Below the pieces are notes generated by a model that worked only from the letters and a program-made list of their open reading frames with translations, searched no databases and was not told where the DNA came from. This document shows positions 12,801 to 22,747 of a stretch of 64,000 bases of DNA, one piece after another. The stretch is from Pocillopora verrucosa (Eukaryota; Cnidaria; Anthozoa; Scleractinia; Pocilloporidae): assembly GCF_036669915.1 (NCBI RefSeq), contig NC_089313.1, positions 3,861,585 to 3,925,584 on the forward strand, read 5' to 3'. The position numbers and the translations under genes were made by a program. The number at the start of each line of letters is the position of its first letter. Positions within the stretch are counted from its first letter, which is position 1.

Positions 12801-14720
12801 GTTGTATTTAACCCCTCTGCACTTGACTTCTCGCACACATCACATTATTTAAAGATTCAGTATAAACAAACCTACACGAACGCAATTGAAAATGATGACT
12901 TTTCTATTTTTGGTGATGATTAAATTATATTGCTTATCCATAACCTCTGTTATTTGCATTCATAGTGAAATAAAACACCAAAATAATAACAAAACTTAAA
13001 AAATATAATGAATATGGTTAAACATGGACGAATTCGATACAACGAGTTCGAAATGTTTACGGTTTAATTTTTCACGATAGTCATAGCATTAACTTTAACG
13101 TTATTTCTTAAGAATTAACATCTTGGACTTCTTAAACTGAGGAAAAGCTTTGATGAAAACCACTCAGCAGCAAACATTTCCCGATTAACTTTTTCTAAGA
13201 TCGGCTGTTTTGTCATTCACTGATAACCCACAGACACGTACCAATACAAGTATTGTTTCAAAAACACAGGCTATCGGGACTCCCTAGAAAAGTGTTTGAT
13301 TAACTTCAATGTGAACAGCTTAGTTTATCAAAACAGAGTCTGCCAGTTTCTCACGAAAATAGAACTTTCTAGAGCCCGAAAACATAATAGATGATTGAAT
13401 TTTCTCAACACAAGTCTACCGGACGGTTGAATTATTTAAATGTATGAATATATTTAACAACGCATGCTATGAAGATGATTATCTGTTTTGGTACGGTTAC
13501 CATAAAACACAAATTTTGACGCAGTATTTGACGTTAAATGGTTTCTTTTTATCATCAAAAGAAAAAACCTTGAAATAAATTTACAAACTTTAAGAAAACT
13601 CCTATTTTAAGTCGTCACAAAGGCAGAAAATAAGCCTTTGCTCTTTTTTGCCACTGCAAATATACTCTCGATTGCAAAAACTTTGACACTTAAAAAGAGT
13701 GACATTTCAATGAAACCCAACGGCTTTTAAGGGAAATTTTCGCACGGTTACAAGATCAGTGTTAAATTATTCTTCTCTCATTGCAAATCTTTGTTTACGT
13801 TGATTGTTTTCTTTCATGAAAGCGGGTAGGGCTTCTATCGTTTACCACGTGCAGCTAATGATGCAACTATAGTTTATAGTGGTTATCACATAAATGCCCA
13901 TAAAGCAGTTCGGCCTCATCGTTAGCTTCTTACGCTTTTTAGATGTCAACGCTTTTGCAATCGAGTTTATACTGATTAAAGCTCGCAGCTTAAGATCTAG
14001 GTCTACTCGATGGGAAAGTTATTTATTCATGTTCTGTGGCTTGAGACTTTTAGCCTCTCACCATTTCCTTATTGGAGTACATAACCGCTGATAGTACAAA
14101 AATCCTTACTGGCATTTCATTGGCAATCTGAAACAATCCAACACCGAAAAAAATGAGGAATATGCGCTGATATGAAGACTAACAGACGCAACTAGTTTTC
14201 TGTGTTTCTGTTGCTTCCGAATCACTTCTTCCAATTTGGATACCACTCAGTCCTTGTGTGGTAAATTCGGTTCAATGAGCAACACTAAACCTATAACTTC
14301 TACCAAATAAAATTGTATGAAACTACTGATGCCTAATGCTCAAAACAAAGAAGGGGATGGGGTCGCCTCTTGCGTGATGTGAAGGGATTGGTGTGCCGCC
14401 GACACCTTGAAATCCTTGAAAACCCCCTGAAAATTTTTATCATTTCACTTCTTTGCCAAAGAAAAATATGGTCATGGGTTTGTGCTTATTAACCTCGTGG
14501 AGCCCCGCTTAACATATTCATGAATTTCATAGGCAGCATCGTGCCAATGACATTACAGGGTCTTATAAACGGAGGGGGAGGGAGGCTAATGAATGCTCTG
14601 CTTACTACCTCTTTTGAACATCGTTACAAAGAAGTTAGTTTTCTGTAAATTTTATCTTTCAGAAAGCAGAATTTCAAAGGTGTTGTTGCTAGCCACGATA
14701 AAGGAAGCGCTTTGATAAAG
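9871..14720. other. Intergenic region between the paralogues
   Basis: AT-rich, no supportable ORF or RNA gene. It includes the 3' flank of gene 1 (an AATAAA near 10827-10832 is a possible poly(A) signal), a TTAA-ended MITE at 10328-10526 and the promoter of gene 2. The ORFs at 11941-12174 and 13894-14091 look like chance. Confidence 0.6.
10328..10526. mobile_element. TTAA-ended MITE, family B
   Basis: Ends TTAACCCTTTAACTC and GGGAGGTAAAGGGTTAA are inverted. The interior carries CTCCTTACTGTC, TTGGATCAACT and TATTGTATTGATATTGTAAGGAG, shared with copies at 18899-19108, 37744-37952, 38393-38608 and the fragment at 50061-50160. TTAA flanks with a CCCTTT start are what piggyBac-related non-autonomous elements show. 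No coding capacity. Confidence 0.75.
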
Positions 14721-17700
14721 ATGATGTTCGCGGCCTGCGTAACAATAACTTTACTGCTCTATAGACCAGCACTTACGAACACGATAGGAAGTCGTGATCG
14801 ATCTGTGGGATGTCCGCATTCTCGTCAACAATTTACAGTATCAATTCTTGTGATTCCCCCATATACCATCATATCTGATTCAGGCGAATTAATAGGCATA
14901 CTAGGAGATTTTTTCGATGATATCATCCACAGATGTCTTCTTAGATTTTGTGGTTTGTCTAAGGATGCCTTCAACATGACTTTTATTAACTCGAGCAAAG
15001 AATTCCAAATGATCCTACAGAACAATATGACGGATTTCGCCTTGCCAGTATCCAAGCCAATGCAGTTGCTTCTCCGTCCTGACGACCATGATGCACAGCC
15101 ACTTATGATGGTTGAACAAATCATAAGTTCTCCCGGCTATTCGCTGATAATGGACGTAGAAAATGTGAATGTCAGAGCCAACAAAGCCGCACTTATCAAG
15201 TTATACACAGAATCTTGGCCTATTACAATATTTGCATTTATGGTCACTGGAATCTCTGGAATGGTCATATGGATCCTGGTAAGTATCATCTATTTCCCAA
15301 AATATCTAATTAAGTTGCAATTTTGCTCGGCCATTCAAAAAACCGCGATATATCAATTATTTTTACAGAAGAACTATGATTTGCAAAAAAAACAAACTTT
15401 ATCTCATTTAAAGGCAAGCCACTATACAAAACCGAATTGAAATATATGGTGGATAATGTAGAAAAGCCTTTGCCTTTCTTTCCTCACCTCTTCCTAGATA
15501 GGAAATAACAATGGGGGAACTTTAAAACGTATAAAGAGTAACAAGGTCAGACCACAACACAGGGAGCTACTACATTATTCTTTGCGAGCAATGTTTCGGT
15601 CCTTTAACGTCCCCTGCTAACCAGTACAGTCCTCGCCTACGTTTATCGTCCTCTCCTGCAAAGACTAGAGTGTCTAACCATTTGCAGATGTCATAAAAAT
15701 AGCAGATACTGTCAGCTATTTCAAGATCTTGAGTGTTGGTCCCGCCTGGGTCTTGAACCCTACATCTTCCGCACGACAATCAACCCGGTGCTCTATAAAA
15801 TAAGATAACCAAGTGCAGTTATGAAGATAGTGTCTAACTTTCTTTCAGGAGACGCACTTCAACGATGAGGAATTCCCCCGTTCATTTGTAAAGGGATCCT
15901 ATGAAGGCTTTTGGTGGGCCTTTGTTACCATGACAACAGTTGGGTAAAATAAACGTCCATTTTAGAGGGTTTTGTACGACACAGGCAGTTAATGTCATCA
16001 ACTTTGCAAAGCATTTCATGATCATTTTGAACCCAATATCCTCTCTAAATCCAATCATCAATTCAAAAGGTCCAAAAGGGTTGGCTACCGACACTTTTGG
16101 GTTATATCTACAAAAATTGCACAAGAAGTTTAGAATTGGTTTTGAGCGGTTTCTTGAGGAGTTCAAGGGGAGATGTGTGGAAAGCAAAACTAGTGGGTTT
16201 CTAAAACACCTCAGGGATTGTGACGAAATTCTGGAGGTTACTTGATATTAATACGACCAACCTTTCTAGGTAAGGTGACAGGGAACGTCTGGTTTAGTTT
16301 TTATCTTTACTGAAGCTTACCTCCATTCTGAGAATATAATGTTGTAAATTTGATTTGTCTTTGCTCTACTTCAGTTACGGAGATAAAACTCCCAAATTTA
16401 TTTTGGGTCGCGTATTTGGAGTGTTCTGGATTATGTTTGGTCTGATCGTTGTTGCGGTCTTTACAGCTACAGCCACCAGTGCACTTAGTACAAGCATAGA
16501 TAGCTTCGTAGGAGTTGAGGGAAATAAGGTATGTGTGTGTGTGAAATAGTTTTTTGTCTCTCATTTTTGTTACCGTCTTCAGAGAAATGTGGGCATGTTG
16601 GACCGTCGATGGTGCTTCATTACCGAACCCTTTACGTCTTCGTATCATATTTTTCATACCGATCTCTATAATTCTCCAGCGGTATTGATAAGGAAAATTT
16701 TTTTCACAGGCGATTCTTTTCTTAATGATCATTTCCCTTATTCTCATGGCCTTAAGCTTGGATACTGTAGGTTGAAATTGGATGCTAACCCTTAAAGCCC
16801 CGATATCAACATGTATGTTCTCGTCATCATTCTCCATATGTTTCTTATTTTATTAGTGATATTGTTAGGAGAAATTAGATGCTGGTCACTATTGGGGTTA
16901 ACCTGAATTGACACCAAACGAATTAAGCTGATAGACATCGAGATATAGCGCCAATAGAATCGCAAAATGTAAGCATGAGGATCAATTATTAAAACACAGC
17001 GGCAGGTCGGTAAAAAACGGATCTACGAAGCAGAATTAAATTGAGGCGAAATGTGCCAATGAAGGCGCACACAAACGCATCAAGGGTAGTTGACCATTTG
17101 CTGGATACTAGCGACTCGATATCTTTTGATTATTTCGCCTGAGATTAGCAACTAAGGAGCAGAGAGGTCGCGGTTCTCCGTTGATAGCTTGACTCAACAA
17201 TTTATTCTGTCTCTAAATCGTAAGAAAAACGATTAAACATTCATTTACCATCACTTTAACAAATAGATTTCATGTTGCTGCAAGTCTGTTCAGTAATAGA
17301 TCGCAGATTACTTAAAATGTACTTAGGACAAAAAAATAGCACTCGAGGCGCAGCCGGGTGTATGTGTCACTGATGTTCTAACCACGTTCTGGCGTCGTCT
17401 GTGATCTATTACTAAACTGACCCATGGCAACAAGGAAATTATCTGTTTGATATAACAAAGAAGGGAAATGTCGTTAATGTTGACGTCACCTCCGCGTCTT
17501 TCCTCTAATAGACTTTTGGCAAGAACTAATCAAAATGAGTGTGTTACCAGTAAAAGACCTTAGACTCTAACCCTAAGTCTTTATGACTGAGGAAATTAGG
17601 AAGAGAAACAAGGACGTAACGTGTTCTTCTACTTTCCATTTGGTTTTCAGATTGGTGTGTTGAATAGCACGTCGGCAGAGTTTGAGGCCAGAAAAAAAGG

Positions 17701-19760
17701 AGCATTTGTCGAGAGTAAGCCTTAAAAAAATTCAGGCCATTTCAATCCTACATATAAGAAAAAATCGGACCACACTCTTAAATTGATATACAGCCCAGTT
17801 ATATAATCAAAACCTTGGGGGTAAAGTGTGTATTGAAATAGCTATCTTACACTTTACAAAACCTGACGGCAATATTTCGTGTTCACGCTAATCAGCAACG
17901 ACCGCATACAACACAAAAACCTTTCCGAGGCAAAACCACAAGCGCGCAAAGCCTCTGGGGTGTGGATGATCTTTTAAATGAATTTAGCTGTTTCGTCCCC
18001 TCGAACTAGTTTGAGGGACAGTTCACTTTGATATACCAACATGAAGTTCTCCTCCTCTTACAGAACAAATTCTCTCCTTTTTAAAGGAATTACGGCTTTT
18101 GAGTGAAACATTCTAAAGGCGACATAATAAGTAACCCCCCCCCCTTCCCACCTCCTATAAACTCACAAATTTTCATAGATTGGTCTATATTCATTGCCTG
18201 GTGCCTGGGGGGAGTCAGAGGATTTTGGTTGGGTTTAAATAAAATTTACCTGACCTGATACCCCCTGTAGTCAACTCAGCTATGTAATAATCTAAGAATC
18301 CCCTCGTATTGGAAGTCAGTTTTTATAGTCCTCTTATATACGACTAATTCCCCTCCGTTTCCCCTTAAAATCATGCGACCATCCCCCCCCCCCTCCCCTG
18401 CAAAAAAGAAACAACCCTTCCGTCCCTCCAGCGATGAAAAATCCAAACCACTAAAATTCATCCACAATACAGCTGATAAACGTTTTCCTAATAGGTTTTT
18501 CGTCAATTGAAGAAATGTTCTCCAGCCTACGGAGTGGTGAAATAGACGGTGTTCTCATGGACAAGTTTAGAAGCCCAGAGGTTCTGCGCGCAACGAAAGA
18601 TAGGAATTTCAGAGTGTTTTCTGGCTACGATGCAAACGTCCCATACTACCTTGCAGTACACAACAGTTTGAGGAGCCTGTTTGAAGGGGCGTCATGCATC
18701 AAAAACAGGATTAACAACCAGGATTTGGAAAACCTGTTTATCAAATATCTCATGCCAGTGGCGGTAATAACACAACTCCTTACTGAGACATGATTGTTTT
18801 TGTTTATTTGTTTTGCTTGTCTCATGTTTTTTTTTTCGAGCCATGATAACCTGGACCTATTCTAATAGGCTATTTCCAAGTTCTAAGCGTTCTTACTTTT
18901 AACCCTTTAACTCCCAGATCAAATTTGTACTTCTCCTTACTGTCAATCGTACAATTCTTATAATATTAGTTCAGAGAATTTAGAGTTGGATCAACTAATT
19001 ATCCCCAAATTGATATTTTTCTTTATTCCCATCACTTAGATGGTTGATATTGTATTGATATTGTAAGGAGAAATTCTCTCTTGGTCACTCATGGGAGTTA
19101 AAGGGTTAAAATATGAACCATAAGTTTTTTTCATATTATCTTACTTCCAGGTGTACAATAGTGAAAAAGACTCCTACGCTGTGTTTTCTGGCCACTCACC
19201 TGAGACGAATAGATTTTTGGTCATCGTCGTGTGTGTGTTCCTGGGTTTCGCTTTCGTTGGCATCACAGCTGAAGTCATTTATAAGACTGTGAGGAAAGGA
19301 AATTTGAAAGTGAGAAGTAGGGAAGGTATGAATTCTTAATGATCTTCCTCACTGTGGATATACTTAACAGTTTGCTTAATTAAGTTGGCCTAGTGTCAAC
19401 GGATTGAAAGGATTCGCATTCAAAACGGGGAAAGGAGACAGTAAGGTGTGTCCATGGGTGCACACGCAAAAAAAGAGTGATGCACTTTCCATTTGGACGG
19501 ATAGCTCGTTTTTTTTTATTCTTTATTTTTTTGGCGTGTTAATAACATCGAACTACAGAGGTATTTTATTTTTCTCGCAGTTCCTAGCTTGGGTGTCACA
19601 TGTGGGTTAAGTTCATTGGTTGGTCTCATCCTCTGAGGGTTTTTCTCCGGGTTCTCCGGCTTTCCTCTCCCCACAAAAACCAACTTTCCAAATTTCGATT
19701 CGACCTGGAAACAGTGGACAAGAAAAGCCACATCGTGGAATGTCCAGTGATAAATTATTA

Positions 19761-19792
<32 letters not shown>

Positions 19793-20102
19793 GTTCAAGA
19801 GGTTATGATCTCTTGTATTATTATGATTACCACAGATTGGTTGAGTAAGTACGGAAATCAAACAGGTGGGGATTTGATGCTTTTCTTGTTTGTTTTTTTT
19901 TTTATTTGCAATGAACGTGATAAAAAATTTCCTTTAAACAGACCGGGAAAACGGAAATTATTTGAGGGAGGTTGGCGAGCACAGTGCTAGTAAACCTAAC
20001 TTGGCAAATGTGGAGAACAAGTTAAGACAACTGGTCGAAGAGGTCAGCAAACTACAAGAGCAAATTTCAGCCAAAGGACGGCGAAGCACAACTCACATGT
20101 GA
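14721..20102 (+). CDS. Glutamate-receptor-like channel with K+ filter, gene 2
   Basis: Exons 14721-15278, 15849-15943, 16375-16528, 17651-17714, 18495-18763, 19151-19325 and 19942-20102 join to 491 codons; the first in-frame ATG is 14721, directly before a hydrophobic signal sequence. Exons 2, 3 and 6 have the same lengths (95, 154, 175 nt) and all seven the same phases as gene 1, so this is a tandem duplicate. Domains in order: signal peptide, S1, M1 (about 164-186), pore loop with WWAFVTMTTVGYGD (G218-Y219-G220), helix ending FTATATSAL, S2 with GEIDGVLMDKF, M4 in exon 6, and a coiled coil (about 459-483) with regular Leu/Val heptads. The expected product is a ligand-gated K+ channel subunit, possibly co-assembling with gene 1. 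S1 differs from gene 1 (LPVSKPMQLLL) and again lacks an Arg at the canonical place. The Cys before M4 in gene 1 (ENPC) is absent here (SPETN). AATAAA at 20394-20399 is a likely poly(A) signal. Confidence 0.9.
15570..15800 (-). mobile_element. tRNA-derived SINE, family 2
   Basis: The - strand carries a head with box-B-like GGGTTCAAGACCC preceded by GTGCGGAAGATGTA, then a body of about 180 bp that is unlike SINE family 1. It lies in intron 1 of channel gene 2. Ends are approximate and only one copy is in the window, so the SINE call rests on the box-B motif. Confidence 0.45.
16782..16912. mobile_element. MITE fragment, TTAA family C
   Basis: ATTGGATGCTAACCCTTAAAG on the left and AGGAGAAATTAGATGCTGGTCACT..GGGGTTAACC on the right match the ends of the family at 21732-21940 and 62165-62368. 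The interior is shortened. It lies in intron 3 of channel gene 2. Confidence 0.5.
17286..17421. repeat. Foldback repeat
   Basis: GTTCAGTAATAGATCGCAGA on the left pairs with TCTGTGATCTATTACTAAAC on the right, giving a 135-bp inverted-repeat element in intron 3 of channel gene 2. It has no coding capacity and is probably a MITE. Confidence 0.6.
18899..19108. mobile_element. TTAA-ended MITE, family B
   Basis: TTAACCCTTTAACTCCC ... GGGAGTTAAAGGGTTAA with the same interior as the copy at 10328-10526. It lies in intron 5 of channel gene 2. Confidence 0.8.
19752..19793. repeat. (TTA)n microsatellite
   Basis: About 12 ATT/TTA units, one interrupted by C, in intron 6 of channel gene 2. Polar low-complexity ORFs on both strands here are artefacts of the repeat. 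Confidence 0.9.
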
Positions 20103-22747
20103 CAGACAGTGGCACATCTCAGTTGCAATTTTTCCATGGTCATTTGGTCACCAGTGGAAACCAATCATAGAAGCGGTGAAGCCAGGGGGATGAAATTTTA
20201 TTTTCAATCCTTGATGTTACTAGAAGCAAGAGTAGAGAATGGGGAATGGGAAAATGAAATGGAAAATTGAAAATGGGAAATCAGATTTCTCATTTTTTTG
20301 TTTTAGATTTACCATTTATAGTGAGGAACAGATATTTTTCATCGATATCCACTAACTCTTTAAAAAACATTCAGGGAAAAATTCAAGGAACGAAATAAAT
20401 TGATGATACGGAAGAGGTGAGCTTCGAGGAACATATAGTATCCGTGGGCAAATGTACGAGTATATTTTTGCACAAAGTAGAGGCTATTGTGTTTCATATC
20501 CTTCAAATATTTTACAACGCGATTGAAAAATTGTTTACGAACAGCTCACTCTTTTCTACGGGGGAAGTTTTCTTTTTGAGTGTTCTTTGGTAAGAATTTA
20601 TGAACAAAAAAATATTTCCCTTCTTCGGTAACAACCAAAAAACAAAAACGCTCTCTCATCTGAGAGCGTGAGCGTGAGGTTTGAAAATTGTGGAATATTA
20701 TTCGGGTAATATTCGAATATCCCCCAGTTTAAACTGGGGATTATTTTTGTGAACGCGCTGCGTTTTCATCAGCCGCGCGTGAGTAAAAATACTTGATGGA
20801 TCATAATAAATGATATACCTAAATCTCTATGATTGAAAAAGGTATGCATATATAGATTTGGGGCGGATCCCAACCCATAAATTGGTTAGCCTTAGCACAG
20901 AGTACTTCGTTAGGACGTTTGCTGATCATCTAATGTCAGAAGAGTGGGAGTTACGAAGCTCATTTTCAAATCTCAAGCAGTATCCTGTAGTTTTTATCTA
21001 AGAGAACGTCAGCTTGAGTAAAATTTCAATGTAGCGAGTGGAATATTCTAATTAGTATTTTTCAGTACACATCATTAATCAGCTACGATGAGTTACTCTT
21101 CATTTTTCTCTAACACCCCTACCATTTACCTGTCGGTTGTCTTTTCCCTTTCTTTTCATTCCGTGACCCAACCCTTTCCTTCACCAAGCCAAATGCAAAA
21201 ATTGCACAGGGGCAAAATTTCGCATACTAAACTTAATCTGTTTTTTGTACTGTCTACTCAAATCTGTACCATGCGTGGAAGTGGAATATCTTGACTGGAC
21301 ATAGTGCATATCAAATAGCAAAAAAAAGTGTCTTGCATCTAATCCATTCGAGATCTCTATCTCACAGGAAAATAGGAAAGCTAACAGCATTTAAGGAATA
21401 CAATCTCGAAAGAAACATACGAAAATCCTTGCCGGATAAAGTGACCAAAAAAAGGGTGTCCACCAACGTTCTGCTGAAATGAAAATAGAAACGTAACGTG
21501 ACCGGACATTTGAGCGGAAATAAGAAAGCCGATGACCAAGTCTGGGAAGTGAGACTTGCAGAAACACTGGAAAATCATTTTTGCCGTTCTCAGTTTTGAC
21601 AAAGTAAGGTTTACGTTCAGAGCCTATCGGATAAGGGAAATAGCCGATCTCACTAGATACGTTTGGAACCGTGTAGACAAGTTTAATAAGGTTTCATAAA
21701 CTTGATGTGCGATGCCAAATAACCGTCAATTCACCCTTTAATCCCTAAGAGTGATTGGCTTCTAATTCTCCCTACAGTATCACGGTTCATTCAAACATTG
21801 AAGCCATGAGAATAAGGGAAATGATCACCCAACAGAAAAGCCCTTGATTTTTAAACAAGTTCTCCGTGACATCACCTTAAGAAATACAATGAGAACAGTA
21901 TGGAGAATATGCATACTGATATTAGGGTGTAAAGGGTTGAATATTACTGTATATATGGGACAAAAGTATCTACTTTTCCACCTTACGTTGCGTTTAATTG
22001 TGTTGTACAAAGGTTAGGCAAACAGCTCGGTAGGAAAAATATTTTGCTTTCTGTACTCATTTAGCTCAACCTATCCTGACCTGCATGATTATTACAAATG
22101 AATAACAAAAAACGCTGAAAGTGCAACTCAGTGACCCAATTGAGACTGTAGTTGCAAGGACTAAAAATCGTAGTTAAAAGAGACTGCAAATAACCTGTTG
22201 AAAAGGTTAGGTTTGTTTCGTTCATTGTTTGGATAGTTGTTTGCTTATCTGCATTTGCATTGGTACTATCAAAGGGTACCAACATTACCAGTGCTCATTT
22301 TTACAAATAACTATAACAAAACAGAATTCATATCTTTCATGCATGATTATCACTGTTAAATTTTCAGCAGGTAATAAAATTCATTTAACTATTGAGGACA
22401 ACCCACTAAACACTAAATATACTAACACTTAAGTGATATCAAATGTTGCCCAACATGAGGACAAGATAATGCTGAAAATACATGAACAAACGAACATAAA
22501 AACCAAATAAACAAAGCAGAACTAAGTGTCTACTGGGTATTATGTGTTTTTTTCAATATGTCAGGTATGGAATAAGATGGGTAACAGACTTGCATAGCAA
22601 AGTGATGAGGTCTTCTTGCTACTTCAGTATGCTAGCATAGTGTTTTTGTATCTCAGCTATTTGGGCTAAACAACTGTAGTCTGTCATAATCTTATGGTTG
22701 CATGTGTTACTGCAGCAAGTGAAAAGTGGAAGTGGACCTAAATCTTC
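20103..22747. other. Intergenic region before RPA2
   Basis: 3' flank of channel gene 2 and 3' flank of RPA2 (convergent). It contains a short palindrome CCCCAGTTTAAACTGGGG at 20722-20739 and the MITE at 21732-21940. No supportable gene; ORFs here are short and unlike any family. Confidence 0.55.
21732..21940. mobile_element. TTAA-type MITE, family C
   Basis: ACCCTTTAATCCCTAAGAGTG at the left and GATATTAGGGTGTAAAGGGTT at the right, with interior GTATGGAGAATATGCATACT and CATGAGAATAAGGGAAATGATC. The same pattern recurs at 22935-23150, 37518-37735 and 62165-62368. Sequence differs from family B although the outer CCCTTT is shared. Confidence 0.7.

Noticed and set aside
14825..15124. 99-codon ORF on the - strand
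   Set aside because: Mirror of exon 1 of channel gene 2.
15882..16245. Overlapping ORFs on both strands after exon 2 of channel gene 2
   Set aside because: They lie across the donor into the intron and show no domain.
16307..16837. 176-codon ORF on the - strand
   Set aside because: It is antisense to exon 3 of channel gene 2, whose + strand reading has the K+ filter, splice sites and a matching paralogue.
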